Shown piece by piece: positions 9,666-18,237 of a stretch of DNA of 64,000 bases; positions within the stretch are counted from its first letter, which is position 1, and each line of letters starts with the position of its first letter. Source of the stretch: Virgibacillus_O sediminis (GTDB taxonomy: Bacteria > Bacillota > Bacilli > Bacillales > Amphibacillaceae); assembly GCF_042643265.1 (NCBI RefSeq), contig NZ_JBHRRZ010000009.1, positions 53,449-117,448 on the forward strand, in the 5' to 3' direction. The position numbers were made by a program, and so were the translations under genes. The notes under the pieces are model-generated. The model was not told where the DNA came from. It did not search any database and saw nothing but the letters and a program-made list of their open reading frames with translations.

Positions 9666-10363
9666 GACAAAACGTTATTATTGAAGATGATGTTACCTTC
9701 GGCGAGAATGTGACAATTGGACATAATGTGGTTATTTATTCTGGAACAGTGATTGGCAGTGATGTCATCATTCAGGATAATGCAATAATTGGAAAGCAGC
9801 CGACAAGAGCTAAAGCATCCATCCTGCCCGATGCGACGAAGCTGCCGGCAGCAAAGGTCGGATCTGAGGTGACTATTGGAACATCCTCTATCATCTATGC
9901 AAACTGTGAGCTTGGGGATCAAGTGTTTGTTGCGGACCTTGCAACTATCCGGGAACGAGTGAAGATTGGCGAGTATACCATTGTCGGACGAGGAGTGTCT
10001 GTAGAGAACGATTGCACAGTCGGAACACGATGCAAGTTGGAAACAAATTGTTATATCACTGCCTATTCCGAGCTTGGTGATTATGTATTTGTTGCTCCAT
10101 GTGTGGTAACAACCAATGATAATTATATGGCGAGAAGTAAAGAACGGTTCGATAAGTTTCAAGGTGTAACAATTAAAACGGGTGGCAGAATTGGAGCCAA
10201 TGCGACGATTCTGCCTGGTAAAGTAGTAGAAGAAGATGGAACGGCTGCTGCGGCAAGTGTCGTAACAAAAGATATAAAGAAAGCCGAATTGGTTATAGGA
10301 TCTCCAGCAAAAAAATATAAAGATGTAGATGAAAAGCAGCTGCTTCAAAATCAGGAGAGGTAG
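9647..10363 (+). CDS. Left-handed beta-helix N-acetyltransferase, WbpD-like
   Basis: 238 residues made of hexapeptide repeats (for example VTFGENVTIGHNVVIYSGTV) folding as a left-handed beta helix, the trimeric acyltransferase fold. ATG preceded by GGAGAAGAA inside the end of the epimerase gene. In the WbpA/B/E/D/I route the enzyme acetylates the 3-amino group of UDP-GlcNAc3NA using acetyl-CoA. Longer than a typical WbpD (about 190 residues), because of an insertion around residues 50-75 (RAKASILPDATKLP). Substrate inferred from the operon. Confidence 0.83.
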   Translation: MGNPKVGQNVIIEDDVTFGENVTIGHNVVIYSGTVIGSDVIIQDNAIIGKQPTRAKASILPDATKLPAAKVGSEVTIGTSSIIYANCELGDQVFVADLATIRERVKIGEYTIVGRGVSVENDCTVGTRCKLETNCYITAYSELGDYVFVAPCVVTTNDNYMARSKERFDKFQGVTIKTGGRIGANATILPGKVVEEDGTAAAASVVTKDIKKAELVIGSPAKKYKDVDEKQLLQNQER

Positions 10364-10369
10364 ATTTCA

Positions 10370-11611
10370 GTGAATATATGGATTTTTAATCACTATGCCG
10401 TAGGGCCTAACTCAAGTGGTGGGACAAGACATTATGATTTATCAAAAGAACTTGTCAAGAAGGGGCATTCCGTTACAATCTTCGCTTCCTCATTCAATCA
10501 TCAAATGTTGAGGGAGGAACATTTACTGCAATCCCGTTCAAAATATAAAGAGTCTAATTATGATGGTGTCAAGTTTATCTGGATAAAAACTACTCCATAT
10601 AAGAAGAATGACCATAGACGAGTGTCCAATATGCTGAGTTATTCAGATAAGGCATTAAAAATTGCCAAAAGGCAATCAGAACAGCCGGATATTGTAATCG
10701 GATCATTGGTACATCCCTTTGCAGCATATACGGGTTATCGGGTGGCCAAACATTTTAATAGCATTTTCTACTTTGAAGAGCGCGACCTCTGGCCACAGAC
10801 ATTAATTGACTTAGGGAAACTGTCAGAAAAGAACCCAATGATTTTTGTTCTAGGGAAAATGGAAAGCTTCCTATTTAATAAAGCAAAAAGGACCATTGTT
10901 CTATTTGATAAGGCTGTTGGCTATGTGGAGTCAAAAGGGATTGCTAGGGAAAAGGTGCTTTACCTGCCAAATGGATTTGATACAGGAAGAACAGCGAATG
11001 CATTAAGCCCCGCATCCGAGGTAAGTTCCGTATTCGATCAGCTGTCCAATCAGACCGTAGCGATTTATACGGGTGCACATGGAAAAGCAAATAACCTGGA
11101 TGTCATTCTGAATGCAGCAAAGACAATAAGGAAAAAGGAAATCCCTGTATCCTTCGTCTTGATTGGCAATGGGCCTGAGAAGGAAAGGCTAATGAAACGG
11201 GCTTTTGATGAAAACATACAAAATGTATATTTCCTTGATCCCGTAAAGAAAGAAATGATTCCGGAGCTCCTGAAAAGAGCAGATGTTGGATTATTGCCAC
11301 TATCCAATTCACCTGTTTTTAAATGGGGCATCAGTCCAAATAAGCTCTTTGACTATATGGGTGCTTCCTTACCGGTTCTGCTCCTATGTGATCTGGACGG
11401 AACCCCAGTGGAACTGGCGAATGGCGGAAAAGTTATCAAAAATAATTTTGAAGAAGAAATGGTAGCATTCTTTGAAACTACTGAGAAGGATGATTTAATC
11501 AAGCTTGGAGCAAACGCAAGGGAATATGTGGAAGAGAATCATGCATGGGAAAAGCTTGCTTTGAAATTGGAAGAGAAAATGACAGAAGACTTACATACTA
11601 AATCGATGTAG
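10370..11611 (+). CDS. GT4-family glycosyltransferase, WbuB/FnlC-like
   Basis: 413 residues, GTG start after GGAGAGGTAG. The N-terminus MNIWIFNHYAVGP, the segment EERDLWPQTLIDLG near residue 137 and the C-terminal donor region WGISPNKLFDYMGASLP near residue 325 are typical of the WbuB-like group of family 4 transferases. That group often transfers an N-acetylated 6-deoxy sugar or uronic acid next to a UDP-sugar pathway like this one. Cytoplasmic, membrane-associated. Exact donor unknown. Confidence 0.85.
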   Translation: MNIWIFNHYAVGPNSSGGTRHYDLSKELVKKGHSVTIFASSFNHQMLREEHLLQSRSKYKESNYDGVKFIWIKTTPYKKNDHRRVSNMLSYSDKALKIAKRQSEQPDIVIGSLVHPFAAYTGYRVAKHFNSIFYFEERDLWPQTLIDLGKLSEKNPMIFVLGKMESFLFNKAKRTIVLFDKAVGYVESKGIAREKVLYLPNGFDTGRTANALSPASEVSSVFDQLSNQTVAIYTGAHGKANNLDVILNAAKTIRKKEIPVSFVLIGNGPEKERLMKRAFDENIQNVYFLDPVKKEMIPELLKRADVGLLPLSNSPVFKWGISPNKLFDYMGASLPVLLLCDLDGTPVELANGGKVIKNNFEEEMVAFFETTEKDDLIKLGANAREYVEENHAWEKLALKLEEKMTEDLHTKSM

Positions 11612-11623
11612 GCCAAGGAGCAG

Positions 11624-12244
11624 ATGATCATGAAGAGAATATTCGATGTTATGGTTTCCACTATCTGTTTGATAATAGCTTTACCTGTTTTGCTCATCAC
11701 CTCTGTCGTTATACGAATGAAATTAGGTTCACCAGTCATTTTTAGACAACAGCGTCCTGGCTTGTATGGTAAGCCGTTTAATATTTATAAGTTTCGAACG
11801 ATGACAGATCAGCGGGATAAAAGCGGGGAACTTTTACCCGATCATGTTCGTCTGACCAAGACAGGGAAAATCATCCGTAAACTTAGCCTGGATGAATTGC
11901 CCCAGTTGTTTAATGTTTTAAAGGGTGATATCAGCCTGGTTGGTCCCCGGCCGCTCCTGATGGAATATCTGGACTTATATACAACTGAACAAGCAAGACG
12001 GCATGATGTAAGGCCGGGGATAACCGGCTGGGCTCAAGTTAATGGCCGCAATGCTATCAGCTGGGAGGAGAAATTTCAGCTCGATATTTGGTATGTGGAC
12101 CATCAATCGTTTTGGCTTGATATGAAAATACTGTTTCTAACGGTACTAAAAGTTTTTAAGTCTGAAGGTATCCAGCAGGATGGACAAACTACCATGGAAA
12201 AATTTAAAGGCACATCCGAAGAGAAGGTTTCAAGAAATGGATAA
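11624..12244 (+). CDS. Undecaprenyl-phosphate sugar phosphotransferase, PglC/WbaP-C type
   Basis: 206 residues, the minimal monotopic phosphoglycosyl transferase. One N-terminal hydrophobic re-entrant helix (residues 5-27) is followed by the conserved blocks FRQQRPGLYGKPFNIYKFRT, LDELPQLFNVLKGDISLVGP and TGWAQVNGRN. The Asp-Glu catalytic dyad typical of the family is in LSLDELPQL. It loads a sugar-1-phosphate on undecaprenyl phosphate and so starts the repeat unit. The following acetyltransferase and the dehydratase/aminotransferase point to diacetylbacillosamine (or a related QuiNAc4N sugar) as first sugar. Confidence 0.9.
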   Translation: MIMKRIFDVMVSTICLIIALPVLLITSVVIRMKLGSPVIFRQQRPGLYGKPFNIYKFRTMTDQRDKSGELLPDHVRLTKTGKIIRKLSLDELPQLFNVLKGDISLVGPRPLLMEYLDLYTTEQARRHDVRPGITGWAQVNGRNAISWEEKFQLDIWYVDHQSFWLDMKILFLTVLKVFKSEGIQQDGQTTMEKFKGTSEEKVSRNG

Positions 12245-12863
12245 ATTAATCTTAATAGGTGCAGGTGGCCATAGCAAAGTTATTCAGGATATAGCTAATG
12301 CAAGTAATGAATTTGAAACATTTGCAGTGGTCGATGATGCGATCGATGGAACAAATCAAACCGACGGTATCATCTATGCAAATACCAGTTTTATAGACAG
12401 CCTGCAGGTAGAACATTTTAAATTTTGCATTGCTATTGGAAATAATGCTACACGAAGGGAAATATTTGCTACATTGGGAATACCTATCGAACAGTACGCA
12501 GTATTAATTCACCCAACTGCTGTAGTCAGTAAGTCAGCTGAAATTGGAAATGGTACGGTTGTCATGCCAAATGCAGTTGTGAATGCTGATTCTATTATTG
12601 GGAAACATTGCATTGTTAATACAGCTGCAGTTGTGGAGCATGATAATAGAATGGAAGATTATGTTCACATTTCGCCTAATGTGACTCTGTCCGGAATAGT
12701 AAGTATTGGGGAAGGTACACATGTTGGTTCTGGAGCTACCGTTATACCGGGAAAAATCATTGGTTGCTGGTGTACGATTGGCGCGGGTGCGGTTGTTGTT
12801 GGAAATATAGGTAAACATGTAACAGCAGCCGGCGTCCCGGCTAAAAAGATAGTAAAGAACTAG
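12237..12863 (+). CDS. Sugar O/N-acyltransferase, PglD/NeuD family
   Basis: 208 residues from the ATG at 12237; an upstream ATG at 12180 would only add residues unlike the family and overlap the previous gene by 65 bases, while this one has GAGAAGG seven to ten bases upstream and the canonical first line MDKLILIGAGGHSKVI. An N-terminal nucleotide-binding domain is followed by hexapeptide repeats and the catalytic-His region VEHDNRM. PglD acetylates the 4-amino group of UDP-4-amino-4,6-dideoxy-GlcNAc. Placement directly after the PglC-like gene supports this. Confidence 0.87.
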   Translation: MDKLILIGAGGHSKVIQDIANASNEFETFAVVDDAIDGTNQTDGIIYANTSFIDSLQVEHFKFCIAIGNNATRREIFATLGIPIEQYAVLIHPTAVVSKSAEIGNGTVVMPNAVVNADSIIGKHCIVNTAAVVEHDNRMEDYVHISPNVTLSGIVSIGEGTHVGSGATVIPGKIIGCWCTIGAGAVVVGNIGKHVTAAGVPAKKIVKN

Positions 12864-12886
12864 TGTTACTTTGGGGAAGTGGAGAA

Positions 12887-14101
12887 TTGAAAAAGTGTTT
12901 AATAATAGCGTTAGCCTGTGTGTTGTTTATAGGAAGTATGTTGTTTTTAATAAATAGGTCTTCAGAAAAAAAAGCTATACAGGAATTGTATGATAAGTGG
13001 TATGCCGAACAGCCCACATGGTCAATTTCTCAATTTCCAACTACATCGTCTGATTACAGTGCAGATAGTTATGCCTGGGGTTGGAGCTACACAGGAAATT
13101 CCCTGGTAAATATGTATAGGGCCACAGGTGATGAAAAGTATCTTGAAATATTTGTCGAACAAGCAGAATATATTCTTTCCCGGACAGATGACCAACTTGG
13201 GATTGAAAGCTTTACAGGTACTGGTTTATCGTTACCTGCATGGTCGGACAGGGGCAATTATACTTCCAATAAATTCAACTATATTTACCCCGTTCACACA
13301 GGTATGATCACGGTGCCGATATTACGGTTTATTGATACGGTGTATGCTGAGGATTTAAAAAAATATCAAAATAAAGCTGATAAATTTTTATCAGCAAGCG
13401 GCGAAGCATTAGCAATTCATAACCAGGATAGTATGTGGGTGGATTTTTCTGAAACAGAGGGATTTTATATAGGACATCCATATGGCAAAGGGATTGTTTC
13501 CGAAGCGGGCAAAATTGGAGTACCAAATCGAATAAGCGTTTATTTGGCAGCAGTCGGCTTATATGACAAGCTTAATGGAAGCAGCATTTATACGGAGCGT
13601 ATTGAAAAAAGCCTGAATTATTTTAAATACTCCCTATTTAAATATGATGAAGAATTTGATTCCTATTATTGGAGTTATTGGGAAGAGCTAAAGTTGGAAA
13701 AGCCATGGGAAGATATTAGTCATGCTTCACTTACTGCCTACGGAATATTTTTACTTCATGAGGAGGCCGGATTCGATGTGTTTACAGACGAAGACCTTAA
13801 AAAAATAGCAAACAATGTCTATAAAATTATTGACGAAGAAAGTTCACCTCCAAATATGAGAAAGTATATTCATAAAAGGGATGAAGAGGAGCAGGCGTAT
13901 TATTCCAATGTTGAGAACCCATATTATTATGATGTACTAAGATGGTCTTTTCTAGGTGTATATGATGAAAATATTCTAGATATGCTGGAAAAAATTTATA
14001 GAGAAATAGACACAGAAGAGATGCTTCCACAAACCAAACTGAGCAGTATAGCATCCTTCTTATATGCAAAGGAAAAAACGAAGGATTTTGACTTATGGTA
14101 A
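12887..14101 (+). CDS. Membrane-anchored alpha/alpha-toroid protein (possible polysaccharide lyase, hydrolase or epimerase)
   Basis: 404 residues from a TTG start with AAGTGGAG upstream. Residues 2-22 form one hydrophobic segment (signal anchor), then an extracellular domain rich in repeated helix pairs such as WGWSYTGNSLVNMYRATGD and DISHASLTAYGIFLLHEEAG, the look of a six-hairpin glycosidase-like alpha/alpha toroid. That fold includes glycoside hydrolases, uronate lyases and the C-terminal part of glucuronyl C5-epimerases. No catalytic signature can be assigned with confidence. Its place between the PglD-like and PglE-like genes argues for a job on the polymer made by this cluster. Confidence 0.6.
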   Translation: MKKCLIIALACVLFIGSMLFLINRSSEKKAIQELYDKWYAEQPTWSISQFPTTSSDYSADSYAWGWSYTGNSLVNMYRATGDEKYLEIFVEQAEYILSRTDDQLGIESFTGTGLSLPAWSDRGNYTSNKFNYIYPVHTGMITVPILRFIDTVYAEDLKKYQNKADKFLSASGEALAIHNQDSMWVDFSETEGFYIGHPYGKGIVSEAGKIGVPNRISVYLAAVGLYDKLNGSSIYTERIEKSLNYFKYSLFKYDEEFDSYYWSYWEELKLEKPWEDISHASLTAYGIFLLHEEAGFDVFTDEDLKKIANNVYKIIDEESSPPNMRKYIHKRDEEEQAYYSNVENPYYYDVLRWSFLGVYDENILDMLEKIYREIDTEEMLPQTKLSSIASFLYAKEKTKDFDLW

Positions 14102-14140
14102 AAGTTGCCTACAAAAAATAATGAAAAGGGAGACAGTGTT

Positions 14141-15286
14141 ATGACAAGACAAGATCGTATCTTCCTCTCGTCCCCGCATATGAGTGAAAATGAACAAAAA
14201 TACATCAAGGAAGCTTTCGACCTGAACTGGATAGCACCAATGGGCAGCAATGTTGATGGGTTGGAGCAGGATATTGCGGAATACAACGATGTTAAGGATG
14301 CAGCTGTTGTAGTATCAGGAACAGCAGCTATCCATTTAGCGCTGAAACTATTGGCGGTTGGTCCGGAAGACATTGTTTTTTGTTCAACCCTCACTTTTGT
14401 CGCCAGTGTAAACCCTATTCTCTATCAAGGTGCTGAACCAGTCTTGATTGATTCAGAAATGGATACATGGAATATGTCGCCCGTGGCGCTGGAACGTGCC
14501 ATGGCTGAAGCAAAGGATAATGGAAAGCTGCCCAAAGCAGTAATCATTGTTAATTTATATGGCCAGAGTGCCCAGATGGATGAGCTAACTGAGATTTGCA
14601 GTACCTATGGAGTACCAATAATTGAAGATGCAGCCGAATCGTTAGGAAGTACGTATAAAGGGAAGAAAAGCGGTACTTTTGGGAGATTCGGTATTTATTC
14701 GTTTAATGGAAATAAAATTATTACTACTTCTGGAGGTGGAGCACTCGTTTCGCATGATGAGGAATCATTAAAGAGGGCCAGATTCCTGGCAACCCAGGCA
14801 CGTGACCAGGCAATCCATTATCAGCACAGTCAGGTAGGCTACAATTATAGAATGAGTAATATTGTCGCTGGAATTGGCCGTGGGCAAATGGAAGTTTTGG
14901 ACGAGCGAGTTCAGCAGCGCCGGGCAGTTTTTGAACGTTATTTCGAAGCTTTTGGGGATATTCCGGGAGTCAAGTTTCAGCCAGAACTGGAAGGAACAAT
15001 GTCTAATCGCTGGTTGACCGCACTGACTATCAAACCCGATGCGGCGGGATGCTCAAATCAAGAAATAATTGATCAGCTCGCTGACGAAAATATTGAAGCC
15101 CGTCCGGTATGGAAGCCGATGCACTTGCAGCCACTTTTTAAGGATGTGAAGTATTATCCGCACGGAGAAGATAGTGTTTCAGATTACTTGTTTAAATATG
15201 GTTTATGTCTGCCAAGTGGTTCAAACATGACTGTTCAGGATCAGGAGCGGGTTATCGCTGTTATCAGCCGGATTTTGAGAAAATAA
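14141..15286 (+). CDS. DegT/DnrJ/EryC1 aminotransferase, PglE-like
   Basis: 381 residues from the ATG at 14141 with AAAAGGGAGA upstream; a TTG at 14105 lies too close to the previous stop and has no binding site. Family start RIFLSSPHMSENEQKYIKEA is close to PglE/WeeJ-type enzymes. The PLP lysine is K192 in SFNGNKIITTSGGG and the pyridine-contacting Asp is in IEDAAESLGS. PglE aminates C4 of UDP-4-keto-6-deoxy-GlcNAc. Last gene of the tight operon that begins upstream of the window; 142 bases without a gene follow. Confidence 0.87.
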   Translation: MTRQDRIFLSSPHMSENEQKYIKEAFDLNWIAPMGSNVDGLEQDIAEYNDVKDAAVVVSGTAAIHLALKLLAVGPEDIVFCSTLTFVASVNPILYQGAEPVLIDSEMDTWNMSPVALERAMAEAKDNGKLPKAVIIVNLYGQSAQMDELTEICSTYGVPIIEDAAESLGSTYKGKKSGTFGRFGIYSFNGNKIITTSGGGALVSHDEESLKRARFLATQARDQAIHYQHSQVGYNYRMSNIVAGIGRGQMEVLDERVQQRRAVFERYFEAFGDIPGVKFQPELEGTMSNRWLTALTIKPDAAGCSNQEIIDQLADENIEARPVWKPMHLQPLFKDVKYYPHGEDSVSDYLFKYGLCLPSGSNMTVQDQERVIAVISRILRK

Positions 15287-15428
15287 GAATTTAAAATAAA
15301 ATTTAGCAGGTGGAGAATCTTCTTTTGTATGATCCTTTTTACAAGATAGTAATTTGAAAGGATAACGGCATTTAGATTTCCCAGTGTTTGGCAATTTAAA
15401 ATATTAAATGTGTAAAGGCGGTAATGTG

Positions 15429-15587
15429 ATGGAAGAGCAGGAAAAATATAAAAGAATGTTAATTAGAGTTATTGAGGAGACATACAGCCATAAAATCCAA
15501 AGCCTAGAAGAGGTCATCCGTATTTTAGTTAATGAGATAACTGAGGATATAGAGTTGGAGGAAGAATTGTATTCTATAACCGATTAA
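15429..15587 (+). CDS. Small acidic helical protein of unknown function (52 aa)
   Basis: An ATG at 15429 follows AAAGGCGGT at about eight bases. The product starts MEEQEKYKRMLIRVIEETYS, is very rich in Glu/Ile/Leu and would be one long amphipathic helix, possibly dimeric. It ends 37 bases before the glycosyltransferase gene, so the two are probably cotranscribed. I do not recognise a family. Coding status rests on the good ribosome binding site, the biased amino-acid composition and position. Confidence 0.5.
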   Translation: MEEQEKYKRMLIRVIEETYSHKIQSLEEVIRILVNEITEDIELEEELYSITD

Positions 15588-15624
15588 TTAAACATCAAGT
15601 ATTTTCAGAGAGGAGATTCTGCTC

Positions 15625-16983
15625 TTGGAACTATTTCTTATAGTTTTGTTCTACCTATGCTTGTTTTTTCCTGTACTTCACCTATTACATTGCTTACCCT
15701 GGTTTGCGGTACAAGAAGAAAAAGAAAAAAACAATCCAGACAAGGAAAAGGGAATAAGCATTTTAATTCCTTGTTACAATGAAGCTGGGATTATTGAAAC
15801 TTCCGTTAACAGTATGAAATCTTTGGCCTACCAAAATTTTGAGGTGATTTATGTCAATGATGGTTCCACAGATAGTACATTTAAGCTTCTAAACAAGTTT
15901 TTGAATCTGGAAAAGTGCTGGAGAATGCCACTTAACAAGTTGGATCACCAAGAAGTGGAAAGTATATACCAATCCAAGATTTGCCCGAATATTTTTGTTG
16001 TTAATAAAGTAAATGGGGGAAAAGCAGATGCACTGAATGCTGGTATTGAATTTTCCTCAAAAGAAATTGTCATTACATTGGATGCCGACACAGTATTAAC
16101 AGAGTCAGCCTTAACTACCGTAAACGATAAATTTGATGATGAGAATGTTGTTGCTGCAGGTGGTATGGTACATGTTCTGCAAACAAAGACAAAGAATCCA
16201 TTAAGCCGGCTTTCTATATCGCGAGCAAATATACTTGTCCGGGTGCAAATGCTGGATTTTCTTAAAGCATTTTACATAACAAAAATATCTCTTGCTCGTT
16301 TCCAAGGATTGGCTATTATATCTGGGGCCTTTGGAATATTTAATAAAAATTTGCTTATTGAGGTCGGGGGCTATCGCTCTTCTGTAGGGGAAGATATCGA
16401 CATTACACTGAAGATTCAAAGGTATATTTCTAAAAAGAAAAATAAAAAGAAAAGAGTTATCTTAATTGATGACGCAATTGGTTATACCGAGTTACCCGAG
16501 ACCTGGAGGGATTTATTTAAACAGCGAATACGCTGGCAAAAGGGATATGTTGATTGCTTGATCTATTTCCTTCCCTTTTTGGTAAGAACATTGTTTACAA
16601 GGTCGGTTTCATTTTTCTACATTATTGAGTCATTTACAGTTGCAGTTTTTGCTGGCTATGTAACATTAGGTATCTTTATTTATAGTGCGGTAATAAATTT
16701 TTCTCTTACTTTACTCAGTTTTATAATTCTTTACCTGCTATATATTGTGTTATTTAATTTCATATACGATTTGCTGGTACTTAAACAGGTAAAACGATAT
16801 GGCTTTTCATTTCATAAAAAAGACCGGTTTCGTTTATTTATAACTATTGTGTATGATATTTTCGTCCATCGTTTTGTTACTATGTATTTTGTTATGTTTG
16901 GGAGTATTGCTTATTTCTTTAATAAAGACTGGAAAAAAGTTGCAAGAACAGGCAGAAACTACGGAACGGATGTTGCTTCATAG
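15625..16983 (+). CDS. Processive GT2 polysaccharide synthase, IcaA/PgaC-like
   Basis: 452 residues, TTG start after AGAGGAGA. One N-terminal membrane helix, then a GT-A domain with LIPCYNEAG (about residue 50), the acceptor/metal DADT (about 152), GEDIDIT (about 258) and the processivity motif QRIRWQKG (about 300), then at least three C-terminal membrane helices. This layout is that of the poly-beta-1,6-GlcNAc and hyaluronan/cellulose synthase-type enzymes, which polymerise and export at once. A sugar specificity cannot be deduced. The following LCP gene could attach the product to the wall. Confidence 0.85.
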   Translation: MELFLIVLFYLCLFFPVLHLLHCLPWFAVQEEKEKNNPDKEKGISILIPCYNEAGIIETSVNSMKSLAYQNFEVIYVNDGSTDSTFKLLNKFLNLEKCWRMPLNKLDHQEVESIYQSKICPNIFVVNKVNGGKADALNAGIEFSSKEIVITLDADTVLTESALTTVNDKFDDENVVAAGGMVHVLQTKTKNPLSRLSISRANILVRVQMLDFLKAFYITKISLARFQGLAIISGAFGIFNKNLLIEVGGYRSSVGEDIDITLKIQRYISKKKNKKKRVILIDDAIGYTELPETWRDLFKQRIRWQKGYVDCLIYFLPFLVRTLFTRSVSFFYIIESFTVAVFAGYVTLGIFIYSAVINFSLTLLSFIILYLLYIVLFNFIYDLLVLKQVKRYGFSFHKKDRFRLFITIVYDIFVHRFVTMYFVMFGSIAYFFNKDWKKVARTGRNYGTDVAS

Positions 16984-17048
16984 TTAGAGAATCAGTTTTA
17001 AATTTAACCAACAACGGAACCTAAACTAAAGCTATAGGTGAGGATGAA

Positions 17049-17996
17049 ATGAATAAAAATAAGCTAAAAAAGATTTTGCTTATTGCCATAACTGTTATAG
17101 GTGTTGGTATTGTGGCAACTGGCAGTTATGCTTGGCAGGTATTTACATCAGCCATAACAAATATTCAGGAAGAAATTGAATATAAAAAGACAGAAAAAAG
17201 GATGGAAGAAATTAATTTAGCAGAAGGTGATCCTATTACCGTATTGCTTATGGGGATTGATGAACCAGAAGATGAGGAAGATATTTATCAACGCTCAGAT
17301 ACACTTATTCTTCTAACTCTAAACCCACACGAACAGACAACACATATGGTAAGCATTCCTCGTGATACTTATACAGAAATCATCGGACAAGGCACGAAAG
17401 AGAAAATTAATCATGCATATGCATATGGTGGTACGGAAATGACTATTCGTACATTAGAAACATTTCTGGATGTCCCAGTTGATTACTTTGTAAAGATTAA
17501 TATGGATGGTTTCAAAGACATTGTAGACGCAGTTGATGGAATCGAAGTAAATAATGATTTTGCATTTACTTATGGGGGAGTAGAATTTAAGGAAGGTTAC
17601 AATCAATTAAATGGAAAAGAAGCATTGCTATATGCCCGTATGAGACAGGATGACCCCCGGGGAGATTTTGGTCGCCAAGAGCGGCAGCGTCAAGTCATTG
17701 AAGGTGTAGTTGATAAAGGAACTACTTTAAAAGGGATAACATCTTCTGTTTCTAATTTTAAGGAAGTTATTGAGGCTGTTGAAGGCAATGTCAGAACAAA
17801 CTTGGATGTACAGGAAATGTGGAAGATTCAATCTAATTACCGAGGGGCTTTCAATAATGTAATAGAACATGAAATCCTAGGGGAAGAAACGGAAATTAAC
17901 GAAACCTATTATTTCGTGCCAAATGAAGAAAAAGTCCAAGAACTATCCGAAGAACTAAATGGGCAACTCAAAGAGCAATACGGTAAGCAACAGTGA
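17049..17996 (+). CDS. LCP-family cell wall polymer ligase
   Basis: 315 residues with RBS AGGTGAGG. Short cytoplasmic tail, one membrane helix (about 8-28), then the extracellular LCP domain with VLLMGIDEPEDE, MVSIPRDTYTEI, KINHAYAYGG and YARMRQDDPRGDFGRQERQ. The conserved arginines and aspartates bind the undecaprenyl pyrophosphate head. LCP enzymes transfer glycopolymers from the lipid carrier to peptidoglycan. A likely client is the polymer of the surrounding cluster. Two paralogues sit at 33-35 kb. Confidence 0.9.
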   Translation: MNKNKLKKILLIAITVIGVGIVATGSYAWQVFTSAITNIQEEIEYKKTEKRMEEINLAEGDPITVLLMGIDEPEDEEDIYQRSDTLILLTLNPHEQTTHMVSIPRDTYTEIIGQGTKEKINHAYAYGGTEMTIRTLETFLDVPVDYFVKINMDGFKDIVDAVDGIEVNNDFAFTYGGVEFKEGYNQLNGKEALLYARMRQDDPRGDFGRQERQRQVIEGVVDKGTTLKGITSSVSNFKEVIEAVEGNVRTNLDVQEMWKIQSNYRGAFNNVIEHEILGEETEINETYYFVPNEEKVQELSEELNGQLKEQYGKQQ

Positions 17997-18093
17997 AGTA
18001 TGGGAAGGGTTCTCTTGCTTTTTTCCATCTTGGGTTTGCTTTACTATGCAGGCTAGAGCCAACTAATTTGCTTAGTCAGGAGGTCTAACTTTG

Positions 18094-18237
18094 ATGGATG
18101 TTGATAAGTTACCTAAGTCAGTAAAAAAAGCAGTGAGATATATAAAACAAGATGCACCCGATGAAAAATTACTGCAAATTAAAAAGGTAATTGACAAAGC
18201 ATTTGACTACCGGGAAAGGCAGTCTGAAAAAAACTGA
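18094..18237 (+). CDS. Small basic/acidic protein of unknown function (47 aa)
   Basis: ATG at 18094 (or TTG one codon earlier) preceded by CAGGAGGTC at good spacing. The product starts MDVDKLPKSVKKAVRYIKQD and continues as a charged helix ending in YRERQSEKN. The strong ribosome binding site and helical, low-complexity-free composition support a real gene. I do not recognise a family. It lies 100 bases after the LCP gene and is followed by mobile-element debris. Confidence 0.5.
   Translation: MDVDKLPKSVKKAVRYIKQDAPDEKLLQIKKVIDKAFDYRERQSEKN

Noticed and set aside
9566..10348. 260-codon minus-strand frame opposite the acetyltransferase
   Set aside because: Antisense to a well-supported hexapeptide enzyme; Cys/Ser/Ile-rich composition and no binding site.
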